Below are positions 37,355 through 46,419 of a stretch of DNA of 64,000 nucleotides, piece by piece (the stretch's first letter is position 1; each line of letters opens with the position of its first letter). The DNA comes from Flavobacterium sp. AED (lineage in GTDB: Bacteria; Bacteroidota; Bacteroidia; Flavobacteriales; Flavobacteriaceae), in assembly GCF_000812945.1 (NCBI RefSeq), contig NZ_JSYM01000001.1, positions 558,001 to 622,000 on the forward strand, given 5' to 3'. The position numbers and the translations under genes are program-made. The notes under the pieces are model-generated. The model was given only the letters and a program-made list of their open reading frames with translations. It ran no database searches and was not told the origin of the DNA.

Positions 37355-38431
37355 CTATAACACCTTTTTCATTGTCATTGATTTATTGATGCTTTCGCTC
37401 CATTCCTTTTCCGGAATACTGTCTTTTGTGATGCCGCAACCCATATACAAATACGCCTTGATCATTGCTAGTTCCGAATTAACCTCAATTTGCATACAGC
37501 GCAAATTTACAAACAAATCAGAACTTACGGAATCTGTTGCAAAACTGCTGTTCAACTCCCCTAAAAAACCAGTATAAAAACTCCTGTCGTAATTTTCATT
37601 TTCTAAAATAAAAGCTTTCGATTTTTCTTTGGGTAAACCACAAACTGCAGGTGTGGGATGCAATAAATGGATTACTTGCTGCAAAGTGGAATCTGAATTC
37701 AATACTCCCCAAATATCCGTTTTTATATGCCAAATACTTCCCGCTTTGACGCTATAGGGTTTGGTAATCGAAACTTCCAAAGCCACGCCTTGCAAGGCTG
37801 AAACTATATAATCCGTAACATATTGCTGCTCTTCTTTCTCTTTTTTACCCCAAACTATTTCCCCTGAACCACTGTCTTTTTGAGTTCCCGCCAAAGCCAT
37901 TGTTTCAAATACATTTACATTGGCTTTTAATAATTGTTCGGGTGAAGCGCCGAGCCAGATTCCCACTTTTGGATGATAAAAACAATACACAAAAGTAGCG
38001 GGATACAAGCGAACCAACTTTTCGAATACCGTAACCAAATCAAAATCAACCAATTCAACAGTTTCTTTTCGGGATAAAACCACTTTCTTGAATTCGTCAT
38101 TTTCAATGGCTTGAATTCCTTTGGCAACCAATCTTTCAAAATTATTTCTGGTTACTCCATTTGGTTCCTTAAATTCCCTTTCAAGAACGTCAACTTTTTT
38201 TTTGTCCCAAATAACACCAACTATTTCGGATTGATTTTCAGGAATTAAATACGTTTGATTACCATCAAAAGAAGCAAAAACAAAGCCTTTTTCGGTAAAA
38301 TCATTGACTTTATACAATTCATCATTTTGCTGAAAAAGTCCGATTACCATATCCGAATTGGGTTTGCAATACAATACAAAAGGTAAATTTTGTGCAAATT
38401 GATTTTTGGCTTTATCTAAAATTACGTCCAT
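37355..38431 (-). CDS. menF: isochorismate synthase
   Basis: Converts chorismate to isochorismate, the first step to menaquinone. The 358-residue chorismate-binding enzyme carries ALAGTQKDSG, HPTPAVCGLPKEKS and MGCGITKDSIPEKEW. It shares one base with the upstream thioesterase gene (TAATG), indicating coupling. No siderophore genes are nearby, so menaquinone is the likely pathway, in line with the thioesterase. Confidence 0.93.
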   Translation of the reverse strand: MDVILDKAKNQFAQNLPFVLYCKPNSDMVIGLFQQNDELYKVNDFTEKGFVFASFDGNQTYLIPENQSEIVGVIWDKKKVDVLEREFKEPNGVTRNNFERLVAKGIQAIENDEFKKVVLSRKETVELVDFDLVTVFEKLVRLYPATFVYCFYHPKVGIWLGASPEQLLKANVNVFETMALAGTQKDSGSGEIVWGKKEKEEQQYVTDYIVSALQGVALEVSITKPYSVKAGSIWHIKTDIWGVLNSDSTLQQVIHLLHPTPAVCGLPKEKSKAFILENENYDRSFYTGFLGELNSSFATDSVSSDLFVNLRCMQIEVNSELAMIKAYLYMGCGITKDSIPEKEWSESINKSMTMKKVL

Positions 38432-38868
38432 TATTTTTCTTCACTTTTTCTTTTTGGCAAAACCATATTCGTCAATTTACAAAGCGAAATCAAATTGTCT
38501 TTTTCATCCGTAATTCGTATTTCCCAAAGATGAATACTTCTCCCCTTATGAACTATTTTTGCGGTTGCCGTTACGATTCCATCTCGTTTTGCTTTCAAAT
38601 GATTCGCTGATATTTCAATTCCGCGCACTTCACTGTGTTCTGAATTTACATACAACAACGATGCGGCACTCCCCACACTTTCGGCCAAAGCAACCGAAGC
38701 GCCACCATGTAATAATCCAAAAGGTTGATGCACTGATGGATTTACAGGCATCGTAGCCACTAAATAATCTTCTCCTGCATCAGTATATTCAATATTCAGG
38801 GTTTGCATCAGTGTGTTTTTTGAAATTTGATTGCAATATTGAAGGATTTTTTCTTTGTCGAAAGTCAT
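38431..38868 (-). CDS. PaaI-family hotdog thioesterase, probable DHNA-CoA hydrolase
   Basis: A 145-residue hotdog protein with the active-site helix FGLLHGGASVALAES. Members coupled to menF hydrolyse 1,4-dihydroxy-2-naphthoyl-CoA in menaquinone synthesis (MenI). The one-base overlap with isochorismate synthase supports this. General phenylacetyl-CoA-type thioesterase activity remains possible. Confidence 0.88.
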   Translation of the reverse strand: MTFDKEKILQYCNQISKNTLMQTLNIEYTDAGEDYLVATMPVNPSVHQPFGLLHGGASVALAESVGSAASLLYVNSEHSEVRGIEISANHLKAKRDGIVTATAKIVHKGRSIHLWEIRITDEKDNLISLCKLTNMVLPKRKSEEK

Positions 38869-38971
38869 TTTTATTTTTTTGTAAAAGTATAAATAGTATG
38901 CTTATGTTTAAACCAAAAAACGACAGACTAGTATATATATTTTTCGTCACTATAGAATAATTTGGTTTTTT

Positions 38972-39130
38972 ACCACAAAAGGTACAAAAGCTTCTTATTT
39001 ACTTTTCAAAAACACAAAAGATTGTATGCTTAATTCTTAAATATTTTTATAATACATAACAGAACATAAATTTTCGGCATTGCTTTTCCGTTCATTTATG
39101 ACTTCCTTTTCCTTTTGTGACTTTTGTGGT
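38972..39130. repeat. ACCACAAAAG-type intergenic inverted repeat
   Basis: ACCACAAAAGGTACAAAAG (38972-38990) faces CTTTTGTGACTTTTGTGGT (39112-39130), 17 of 19 positions pairing. It resembles in style the CCACGAATT repeats at 11085 and 22606 and fills the gap between divergent genes. Confidence 0.6.
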
Positions 39131-39176
39131 TATTTTTTTTCAAATTAATCCCTATTTTTACAAAAAAACTAACGAA

Positions 39177-40703
39177 ATGCGTCCCATAACTTTACTGTTT
39201 TTTATTGGAATATTGGTATCTGTTTGCGCTTGTCGTTCTGATTTTGAGACCGTGGCCAGCACGGGCGATTTAACCTTTTCGAAAGACACCATCTACTTAG
39301 ACACCGTTTTTACAAATATAGGTTCCAGCACCTACCGCCTTAAAGTGTACAATCACAGTAAAAATGACATCACCATTCCAACCATAAAATTAGGAAAAGG
39401 ATTGAGTTCTAAATATAGAATGACAGTCGATGGAATGCAGGGAACAAATGGAAAAATATTCACCAATGTTGACCTTCTCGCCAAAGACAGTTTATATATT
39501 TTCATAGAAACCACCGCTACTATTGCCGATGCCAACCCAACTGACTTTTTATACACCGACCAAATTCAGTTTGATGGTGGCGAAAATTTGCAAAAAGTAG
39601 AATTAGTCACACTCATTCAGGATGCTGTTTTTCTCTATCCAAAACGTTTTTCCGATGGAACTACTGAAACACTTCCCATTGGCGAAGAAAAAATTGATGG
39701 TTTTTATCTCGATGAAAATGATCCCGTAAATGGCAATGAACTGCTGTTTTCCAATAAAAAACCGTACGTTATTTATGGTTACGCTGCCGTTCCTTCTGGT
39801 AAAACGGTAACTTTTGATGCGGGCGCCAGAGTCCATTTTCATGCGAATTCCGGCCTAATTGTGTCTAATAATGCATCGATACATATAAATGGAGCTGCTT
39901 CTACCACAGATAAATTGGAAAAAGAAGTCATTTTTGAAGGCGATCGGTTAGAACCCGAATATTCCGATGTTCCAGGACAATGGGGAACAATTTGGCTTAC
40001 GAATGGCAGCACGAATAATCAATTGAATCATGCTACCATCAAAAATGGAACTATAGGATTACTGATTCAAAATAATGACGGAACAACCACAACTATAAAA
40101 AATACACAAATCTATAATTCAGCTAACTATGGTATTTTGGCGCAGACTGCAAAAATCAATGGTGAGAATCTGGTTATCAATAATGCGGGACAAGCCGGTC
40201 TAGCTTGCGCTTATGGGGGAAATTACAACTTTACCCATTGTACGTTCAACAACAATTGGAATAGCTCAGAACAAGTGGCAGTTTTGGTAAGTAATTACAT
40301 TTTAGGAGCAGTTCCGGAAGTAAAAGATTTGACCGAAGCAACATTCAATAATTGTATTATTTACGGTTCTTACTCCAATGAAATGATTTTAAATAAAAAA
40401 ACAGGTGCTGCTTTTATATACCAATTCAATAATTGCCTCTTAAAATTTGACAATACTTCCAATCAATTCACGACCAATCCAGACTATCAATTTGAAACGG
40501 ATGCAGCACATTACAACGCAATTATTTTAAATAAAGACCCTAAATTTTTTAAGGTTTCCCTAAACAAATTCAGCATTGACGAGACTTCCGCTGCTTTCGC
40601 AAAAGGGAATTCGGCCTATCTTATTCCGTTGGATATTATAGGAAACACGCGAACTTTACCTCCTGATTTAGGGGCGTATCAAAACAAACCGTTTCCTAAA
40701 TAA
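39177..40703 (+). CDS. putative lipoprotein with right-handed beta-helix repeats
   Basis: A 508-residue envelope protein. The start at 39177 (MRPITLLFFIGILVSVCAC) gives a proper signal; Cys17 or Cys19 is the probable lipid site. Residues about 25-160 look like an Ig-like or anchor domain, and about 200-480 contain repeating beta-helix units with phrases such as NNASIHINGAA, IKNGTIGLLIQ and FNNCIIYGSY. The end TRTLPPDLGAYQ is common in such Bacteroidota proteins. Function unknown. Confidence 0.87.
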   Translation: MRPITLLFFIGILVSVCACRSDFETVASTGDLTFSKDTIYLDTVFTNIGSSTYRLKVYNHSKNDITIPTIKLGKGLSSKYRMTVDGMQGTNGKIFTNVDLLAKDSLYIFIETTATIADANPTDFLYTDQIQFDGGENLQKVELVTLIQDAVFLYPKRFSDGTTETLPIGEEKIDGFYLDENDPVNGNELLFSNKKPYVIYGYAAVPSGKTVTFDAGARVHFHANSGLIVSNNASIHINGAASTTDKLEKEVIFEGDRLEPEYSDVPGQWGTIWLTNGSTNNQLNHATIKNGTIGLLIQNNDGTTTTIKNTQIYNSANYGILAQTAKINGENLVINNAGQAGLACAYGGNYNFTHCTFNNNWNSSEQVAVLVSNYILGAVPEVKDLTEATFNNCIIYGSYSNEMILNKKTGAAFIYQFNNCLLKFDNTSNQFTTNPDYQFETDAAHYNAIILNKDPKFFKVSLNKFSIDETSAAFAKGNSAYLIPLDIIGNTRTLPPDLGAYQNKPFPK

Positions 40704-40728
40704 TTTTTCAAAGTCTTTGCTTTTCACA

Positions 40729-40760
40729 TTTGCTCGTACTATTTATTTAAACTAAATTTG
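40729..40760 (+). promoter_or_regulatory. Bacteroidota-type promoter of purL
   Basis: TTTG at 40729-40732 and TAAATTTG at 40753-40760, with a 20-base spacer, match the Bacteroidota -33/-7 consensus. The start codon follows 28 bases later. I see no PurR-type operator. Confidence 0.6.
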
Positions 40761-40787
40761 CATCGCAATACAACAAACTAAAAAACA

Positions 40788-43700
40788 ATGATCCATTTCT
40801 TTGAAAACCAAAGCAAAACTGTTTTTGCAGTACAAACGCAAAACGAAATTTCGGCTCAAGACATTTCAAAACTCAACTGGCTTTTTGCCAACTCCTATAA
40901 AATAGAAAAATCCGTGTTGACGGATTTTTTTGTTGGTCCTCGCGCCACTATGATAACGCCTTGGAGTACCAATGCAGTGGAAATCACCCAAAACATGGGT
41001 ATTTCCGGAATCATCCGAATTGAAGAATTTCACAAAGCAACAGCTGATTTCTCGGATTTCGACCCGATGCTTTCACAAAAATATGCTGAATTAAATCAAG
41101 ATATTTTCACTATCAACGTACTTCCGGAAGCTATTTTGGACATCGATGATATTGCAGCCTACAATAAAAAAGAAGGATTGTCTTTAAGTCCGGAAGAAGT
41201 AGCATATTTGGATAATTTAGCGATTAAATTAGGACGAAAACTAACGGATTCTGAAATTTTTGGTTTCTCACAAGCCAATTCAGAACACTGTCGCCACAAG
41301 ATTTTCAACGGAACTTTTATAATTGATGGAGAAGAAAAAGAGTCTTCTTTGTTCAAATTAATCAAGAAAACGTCACAAGAAAACCCTAACGATATTGTTT
41401 CAGCTTACAAGGACAACGTTGCTTTTGTAAAAGGGCCACGTGTACAACAATTTGCTCCAAAAAGTGCTGACAAACCTGATTTTTATGAAGTAAAAGAATT
41501 TGATTCGGTTATTTCATTAAAAGCAGAAACGCACAATTTCCCAACAACCGTGGAGCCTTTCAATGGAGCTGCAACTGGTTCTGGTGGAGAAATCCGTGAC
41601 CGTTTAGCAGGTGGACAAGGTTCTTTGCCAATGGCAGGAACGGCAGTTTACATGACTTCCTATTCTCGTTTAGCCGAAAACAGACCTTGGGAAAATGGTA
41701 TGACCGAAAGAAAATGGTTGTATCAAACGCCAATGGATATTTTAATCAAAGCGTCAAACGGAGCTTCTGATTTTGGAAATAAATTTGGGCAACCGTTAAT
41801 TACAGGTTCTATCCTGACTTTCGAACACGAAGAAGACGCTCGTAAACTAGGTTTCGACAAAGTTATTATGCAAGCGGGTGGAATTGGTTACGGAAAATTA
41901 GATCAAGCCATTAAGAAAAAACCACAAACAGGCGATAAAATTGTTATCCTTGGTGGTGAAAATTATAGAATTGGAATGGGTGGAGCTGCAGTTTCTTCAG
42001 CAGATACCGGAGCTTTTAGTTCAGGAATTGAATTGAATGCGATTCAACGTTCGAACCCAGAAATGCAAAAACGTGCTGCCAATGCCATTCGTGGTTTGGT
42101 AGAAAGCGATATCAATCCAATTGTTTCTATTCACGATCACGGAGCTGGAGGACATTTAAACTGTCTTTCGGAATTAGTGGAAGATACAGGTGGATTAATT
42201 GATTTAGATAAATTGCCTGTGGGAGATCCTACCCTTTCGGCAAAAGAAATAATTGGTAACGAATCCCAGGAAAGAATGGGATTGGTTATTGGCAAGGAAA
42301 ACATTGATTTATTGCAAAAAATTGCCGACCGAGAACGTTCCCCAATGTATCAAGTGGGTGACGTAACTGGAGATCACCGTTTTACTTTCGAATCAAAATC
42401 AACTGGTGCTAAACCAATGGATTTTGCCTTGGAAGACTTTTTTGGAAGTTCTCCAAAAGTGGTGATGACGGACAAAACAATCGAAAGAAACTATACTGAT
42501 TTAACATACGACAAGAAAAACATTTCAACCTACTTAGAGCAGGTACTTCAACTGGAAGCGGTAGCTTGTAAAGACTGGTTGACCAATAAAGTAGACCGTT
42601 GTGTGGGTGGTAAAGTTGCCAAACAACAATGTGCCGGTCCCTTGCAATTGCCATTGAATAATTGTGGTGTAATGGCCTTAGATTATCAAGGAATAGAAGG
42701 AATTGCAACTTCGATTGGTCACTCTCCTGTTGCCGCATTAATTGATCCTGTTGCGGGAAGTAGAACGGCTATTGCAGAAGCATTGTCTAACATTGTTTGG
42801 GCTCCAATAAAAGATGGTTTAGACGGACTATCATTGTCTGCTAACTGGATGTGGGCTTGTAAAAACGAAGGGGAAGACGCCCGTTTGTATGCAGCTGTAC
42901 AAGGTTGTTCGGATTTTGCAATCGAATTGGGAATCAATATTCCAACAGGAAAAGATTCACTTTCGATGAAACAAAAATATCCAAATGAAGAAGTAATCGC
43001 ACCGGGAACAGTAATTATTTCAGCAGGTGGAAATTGTACCGATATCAGGAAAGTAGTAGAGCCTGTTTTACAAAGAGACGGTGGTTCTATTTATTATATC
43101 AATTTATCGCAAGATGATTTCAAATTAGGTGGTTCTTCGTTTGCACAAACCTTGAACACTATTGGAAATGAAGTGCCAACTATTAAAGACGCTGCTTTTT
43201 TCAAAAGAGCGTTCAATACGATTCAAGAATTAATTTTAGAAAACAATATTCTTGCAGGACACGATATTGGAAGTGGTGGTTTGATTACTACTTTATTAGA
43301 AATGTGTTTTGCCGATGTGAATTTAGGAGCTAAAATAGATTTCTCTGTTTTCGAAGAAAAAGACATTATTAAATATCTTTTTGCTGAAAATATTGGAATT
43401 GTTTTCCAAGCAAAATCAGATGCTGAAGTGGAATCTAAATTAAACGCCAATACCGTTGCTTTCTATAAATTAGGAACGGCTACAAATGAAGCGACTTTAG
43501 ATTTTGGTCCTTGTACATTAGACATTGCTAAATACAGAGATGTTTGGTTTAAGACTTCGTTTTTATTAGACCAAAAACAATCGAAAAACGGAACCGCTCA
43601 AGCGCGTTTTGACAATTACAAAAACCAAGCGTTACACTATACTTTTCCAACACATTTTACAGGAAAAAAACCAGTTATCGACCATTCTAAACCAAAACCA

Positions 43701-44441
43701 AAAGCAGCTATTATCCGTGAAAAAGGAAGTAACTCCGAGCGTGAAATGGCAAATGCGATGTACTTAGCCGGTTTTGATGTAAAAGACGTTCACATGACCG
43801 ATTTAATTTCAGGTCGTGAAACTTTAGAAGACATTCAGTTCATTGGAGCTGTTGGTGGATTCTCCAATTCAGATGTATTGGGTTCTGCCAAAGGTTGGGC
43901 GGGAGCATTTTTATACAATGAAAAAGCAAAAACAGCCTTAGACAATTTCTTCAAAAGAGAAGACACGCTGTCTGTTGGAATCTGCAATGGATGTCAATTA
44001 TTCATGGAATTGGAAGTAATTAATCCGGAGCATGAAGTACACGGAAAAATGCTGCACAACGAAAGTAATAAACACGAAAGTATTTTTACATCAGTAACGG
44101 TACAGGAAAACAATTCAGTGATGCTTTCTTCATTAGCAGGAAGTACTCTTGGAGTTTGGGTTTCGCATGGAGAAGGAAAATTTAACTTACCAATGGGTGA
44201 AGAAAATTATAATATTGTTTCTAAATATGCCTATGAAGGCTATCCTGCTAATCCAAACGGTTCTCATTTTGACGTTGCCATGCTTTGCGACAAAACAGGA
44301 CGTCACTTGGTTATGATGCCACACATTGAGCGTTCTACGTTCCAATGGAACTGGGCACATTACCCAAAAGACAGAGAAGATGAAGTTTCGCCTTGGCATG
44401 AAGCGTTTGTCAATGCCAGAAAATGGATGGATAAAAAATAA
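40788..44441 (+). CDS. purL: phosphoribosylformylglycinamidine synthase
   Basis: ATP-dependent amidation of FGAR to FGAM in purine synthesis. At 1217 residues it is the long one-chain form: N-terminal PurS-like part, two AIRS-like halves (FSQANSEHCRHKIFNG; SLKAETHNFPTTVEPFNGAA) and a C-terminal glutaminase with the Cys nucleophile in VGICNGCQLFMEL and the catalytic His in MMPHIERST. It stands alone with a strong promoter and terminator. It is the last host gene before the prophage. Confidence 0.98.
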   Translation: MIHFFENQSKTVFAVQTQNEISAQDISKLNWLFANSYKIEKSVLTDFFVGPRATMITPWSTNAVEITQNMGISGIIRIEEFHKATADFSDFDPMLSQKYAELNQDIFTINVLPEAILDIDDIAAYNKKEGLSLSPEEVAYLDNLAIKLGRKLTDSEIFGFSQANSEHCRHKIFNGTFIIDGEEKESSLFKLIKKTSQENPNDIVSAYKDNVAFVKGPRVQQFAPKSADKPDFYEVKEFDSVISLKAETHNFPTTVEPFNGAATGSGGEIRDRLAGGQGSLPMAGTAVYMTSYSRLAENRPWENGMTERKWLYQTPMDILIKASNGASDFGNKFGQPLITGSILTFEHEEDARKLGFDKVIMQAGGIGYGKLDQAIKKKPQTGDKIVILGGENYRIGMGGAAVSSADTGAFSSGIELNAIQRSNPEMQKRAANAIRGLVESDINPIVSIHDHGAGGHLNCLSELVEDTGGLIDLDKLPVGDPTLSAKEIIGNESQERMGLVIGKENIDLLQKIADRERSPMYQVGDVTGDHRFTFESKSTGAKPMDFALEDFFGSSPKVVMTDKTIERNYTDLTYDKKNISTYLEQVLQLEAVACKDWLTNKVDRCVGGKVAKQQCAGPLQLPLNNCGVMALDYQGIEGIATSIGHSPVAALIDPVAGSRTAIAEALSNIVWAPIKDGLDGLSLSANWMWACKNEGEDARLYAAVQGCSDFAIELGINIPTGKDSLSMKQKYPNEEVIAPGTVIISAGGNCTDIRKVVEPVLQRDGGSIYYINLSQDDFKLGGSSFAQTLNTIGNEVPTIKDAAFFKRAFNTIQELILENNILAGHDIGSGGLITTLLEMCFADVNLGAKIDFSVFEEKDIIKYLFAENIGIVFQAKSDAEVESKLNANTVAFYKLGTATNEATLDFGPCTLDIAKYRDVWFKTSFLLDQKQSKNGTAQARFDNYKNQALHYTFPTHFTGKKPVIDHSKPKPKAAIIREKGSNSEREMANAMYLAGFDVKDVHMTDLISGRETLEDIQFIGAVGGFSNSDVLGSAKGWAGAFLYNEKAKTALDNFFKREDTLSVGICNGCQLFMELEVINPEHEVHGKMLHNESNKHESIFTSVTVQENNSVMLSSLAGSTLGVWVSHGEGKFNLPMGEENYNIVSKYAYEGYPANPNGSHFDVAMLCDKTGRHLVMMPHIERSTFQWNWAHYPKDREDEVSPWHEAFVNARKWMDKK

Positions 44442-44459
44442 TTATATTTTATAGATTTT

Positions 44460-44491
44460 AAAAAAGCGTTCCTGAAAAGGAGCGCTTTTTT
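44460..44491 (+). terminator. intrinsic terminator of purL
   Basis: AAAAAGCGTTCCT-GAAA-AGGAGCGCTTTTT is a 13-bp stem with one G-T pair and extra T residues, 20 bases after the purL stop. Confidence 0.92.
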
Positions 44492-44616
44492 TATGAAAAA
44501 AATTTAAAGTCCTTTTGATGATTTGTAAGATAATAATTAAGTGTATATTTGAAAGTAATACGCTACGCAGTAGCGCTTATCCACCCAAAATGAGATGTAT
44601 ATTATAATCGGCAAAA

Positions 44617-44654
44617 CGAAAAATACCAATTTACGGAGCGAAAAGTATACAATT
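44617..44654. repeat. two 22-base-spaced direct repeats, candidate phage-end transposase sites
   Basis: CGAAAAATACCAATT (44617) and CGAAAAGTATACAATT (44639) start exactly 22 bases apart, close to the prophage end. Mu-type transposases bind short repeated sites of about 22 bases near the ends. Only two copies are seen. Confidence 0.4.
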
Positions 44655-44708
44655 GAACATATTCACACAAACACTAATCACCATTTAATCATTGATTAAA
44701 CACCAATT

Positions 44709-44732
44709 AAAAAGCCCCAAAATGGGGCTTTT
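44709..44732. terminator. two-way terminator at the end of the leftward prophage operon
   Basis: AAAAGCCCC-AAAAT-GGGGCTTTT, a 9-bp stem with A/T tails, lies 8 bases after the stop of the TS-like gene. Confidence 0.88.
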
Positions 44733-44739
44733 ATCATTA

Positions 44740-45378
44740 CTACGTCACATTCAGATTAAACTTAACATCATTACCATCAAGCAACACCTTTGTATTGTCT
44801 ATGTTATTCTCATACACGTGCACATTACCTAAGAATAAATTAATACTCTTGAGCGGGATATCAATCTGCTTACTTATTAAATACAAGTGATAAATATCTG
44901 ACGGCAGACCTAGATTAGCATCGGAGCTGCGTTGATAAGCACTTACCACAAGCTTTCCATTTTCAATCTGGAACTGTATTAGGCTCAAGCATGGTTGTTG
45001 ATTACTCTCAGTGTTGTTAGAACCTAGAAACAAAACATAATTCTTTGATGTGCGTTTCTCTTTATTGATCTTCTCAAGCAACTTTGGCAATTGCTCAAAG
45101 TACGTTGGATAACTATTTACTAGAATAGGACCGCAATAATCCCACCAAGTAACGCCTATATCCCTGTAGGCTTCCGTGGAGCGCTCTCCTGCCATGAATA
45201 AACCCAATTCGTCTCTTAACTTCTTTTTTGCAACTGCGTGGCTCTCAAACAAAACTAAGAGGTCCAACGGCTTTAATTCTAGCGATTGATTCAAAAGATA
45301 AGTGATTGAACCTTTTTTGTTTTGTTGTAACTTACCTTTAGCAAGGATTTTACTAAGCATTCCATGATACTTGTTCAT
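44740..45378 (-). CDS. diverged thymidylate synthase-fold protein, possible (d)CMP hydroxymethylase
   Basis: A 212-residue protein, shorter than TS (about 264). TS landmarks are kept: E57 in ELGLFMAGER, WWD near 78-80, nucleophile Cys130 in QPC, R150-S151-x-D153 in YQRSSDANLGLP, and H187/Y189 in NVHVYENN. The Asn that reads the uracil ring in TS (PFNIASY) is Asp161 here (PSDIYHL). T4 dCMP hydroxymethylase differs from TS in the same way. The N-terminal RTGTGT phosphate loop is missing. It is the last gene at the prophage end, beyond the tail fibre genes. Inferred: modifies cytosine nucleotides, or is a catalytically changed relative. Confidence 0.75.
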   Translation of the reverse strand: MNKYHGMLSKILAKGKLQQNKKGSITYLLNQSLELKPLDLLVLFESHAVAKKKLRDELGLFMAGERSTEAYRDIGVTWWDYCGPILVNSYPTYFEQLPKLLEKINKEKRTSKNYVLFLGSNNTESNQQPCLSLIQFQIENGKLVVSAYQRSSDANLGLPSDIYHLYLISKQIDIPLKSINLFLGNVHVYENNIDNTKVLLDGNDVKFNLNVT

Positions 45379-45429
45379 TTTTAATTCGATTTTTGATTGA
45401 TGATTGATGATTCATTGATTATATTTGCC

Positions 45430-45547
45430 CTTACCACAGAATTATAAAATAGCAAAGCCACAGCATAGAAGACTTATGTCCTCCAACGCTGTGGCTTTGT
45501 TGCTATATTTTTAAATTCTGTGGTAAGAGTTAAAAATGTTGGAGGAC
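45430..45547 (-). ncRNA. long hairpin with alternative pairing, putative structured RNA
   Basis: Arms 45430-45464 and 45488-45527 form a long stem with few gaps (outer CTTACCACAGAATT and AATTCTGTGGTAAG, inner AGCCACAGC and GCTGTGGCT). The loop contains GTCCTCCAAC (45478-45487), which is exactly complementary to GTTGGAGGAC at 45538-45547, outside the stem. It lies between the TS-like gene and the 157-residue gene in a gap of 196 bases. An RNA switch, attenuator or recombination site are all possible. Confidence 0.5.
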
Positions 45548-45574
45548 TATTTTTACTTCCCCACCTCCTGAGAA

Positions 45575-46048
45575 CTACATTAAAATTCTGTACTCTTCTA
45601 AAAATTGGCTTCTCTGAGTAGCTGTAATCTTCCCTCGTTTTAAATAAGCATAAGGAACAAATCCAATTCCGATAATGGTTAACCCAATGAAACGACTAAA
45701 TGCACTATATTGACCTTTACCTTTGCGCTCGTTTCCTTTGGCATAGATCCAATCTGCTTGCCATTTAGTAATGAAATTTACGCCTACATTATAATTCAAA
45801 TAGTGAAAATCATGTAGCATGGCATCCATATCTAAATCAGGCAAATCCATTAAATCTTTGACAATTGTTGCTCCATCAAATGCGATTGTATTTTCACAGA
45901 AATAATCGAATGCTTTTAAGTAGACCGCAATTTCATTAAAGCTATATCCTTTCAAATCCAAAAGCCTAAATACTTTATCCCTGGAGTTAAAAAGAATTTC
46001 TTTTGGTTGCTGGAAGTATGTTGATTTAGATCCTAACATAACTCCCAA
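45575..46048 (-). CDS. prophage protein of unknown function
   Basis: A 157-residue protein I do not recognise. It has a charged first half with LDMDAMLHDFHYLNYNVGVNF, then a short basic stretch (KGNERKGKGQ), and one probable membrane helix (FIGLTIIGIGFVPYAYL, about 120-137). It overlaps the next gene upstream by 16 bases. The HDFHY motif with a nearby Asp could bind metal, but this is only a guess. Confidence 0.65.
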   Translation of the reverse strand: MGVMLGSKSTYFQQPKEILFNSRDKVFRLLDLKGYSFNEIAVYLKAFDYFCENTIAFDGATIVKDLMDLPDLDMDAMLHDFHYLNYNVGVNFITKWQADWIYAKGNERKGKGQYSAFSRFIGLTIIGIGFVPYAYLKRGKITATQRSQFLEEYRILM

Positions 46049-46407
46049 TTAATATCTATACTTTCATATATAGGTCTAGCTTGTGTTTCAAAAAGTAAAG
46101 CTTCTGAAATTAAATTATCTAATTCACCAGAGAAGTCTTCAGTTATATCAATTGAGTTATTTAAATAATGGAATAAGGTGTCAATTTCTAAAATTGGATA
46201 ATAATTAGTTTTAGTATTTATATTTTTAAATTTTTCTGTTTGAACTCCTTGAACATCTTCAATGGTTACTAAATAATCATTTACTATTGCGGAATAGCGG
46301 TTATTAGCCAATTCAAATTTCCATTCAGTTATTTCGACTTGAAGAAATCCCTTTTTACCGTCTCTTGAATCATATAACAATTCAATATTTGATTTAATTT
46401 TTGCCAT
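46033..46407 (-). CDS. prophage protein of unknown function
   Basis: A 124-residue, beta-rich, acidic protein without signal peptide, membrane segment or known motif. It lies 12 bases after the fibre gene and overlaps the following 157-residue gene by 16 bases. A fibre chaperone or small structural protein would fit this position, with no sequence support. Confidence 0.65.
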   Translation of the reverse strand: MAKIKSNIELLYDSRDGKKGFLQVEITEWKFELANNRYSAIVNDYLVTIEDVQGVQTEKFKNINTKTNYYPILEIDTLFHYLNNSIDITEDFSGELDNLISEALLFETQARPIYESIDINWELC

Positions 46408-46419
46408 TTTATATATAAT

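Noticed and set aside
44561..44575. CGCTAC-GCA-GTAGCG hairpin as a prophage attachment core
   Set aside because: No second copy is visible in the window and the phage looks Mu-like, which would not need an att core.
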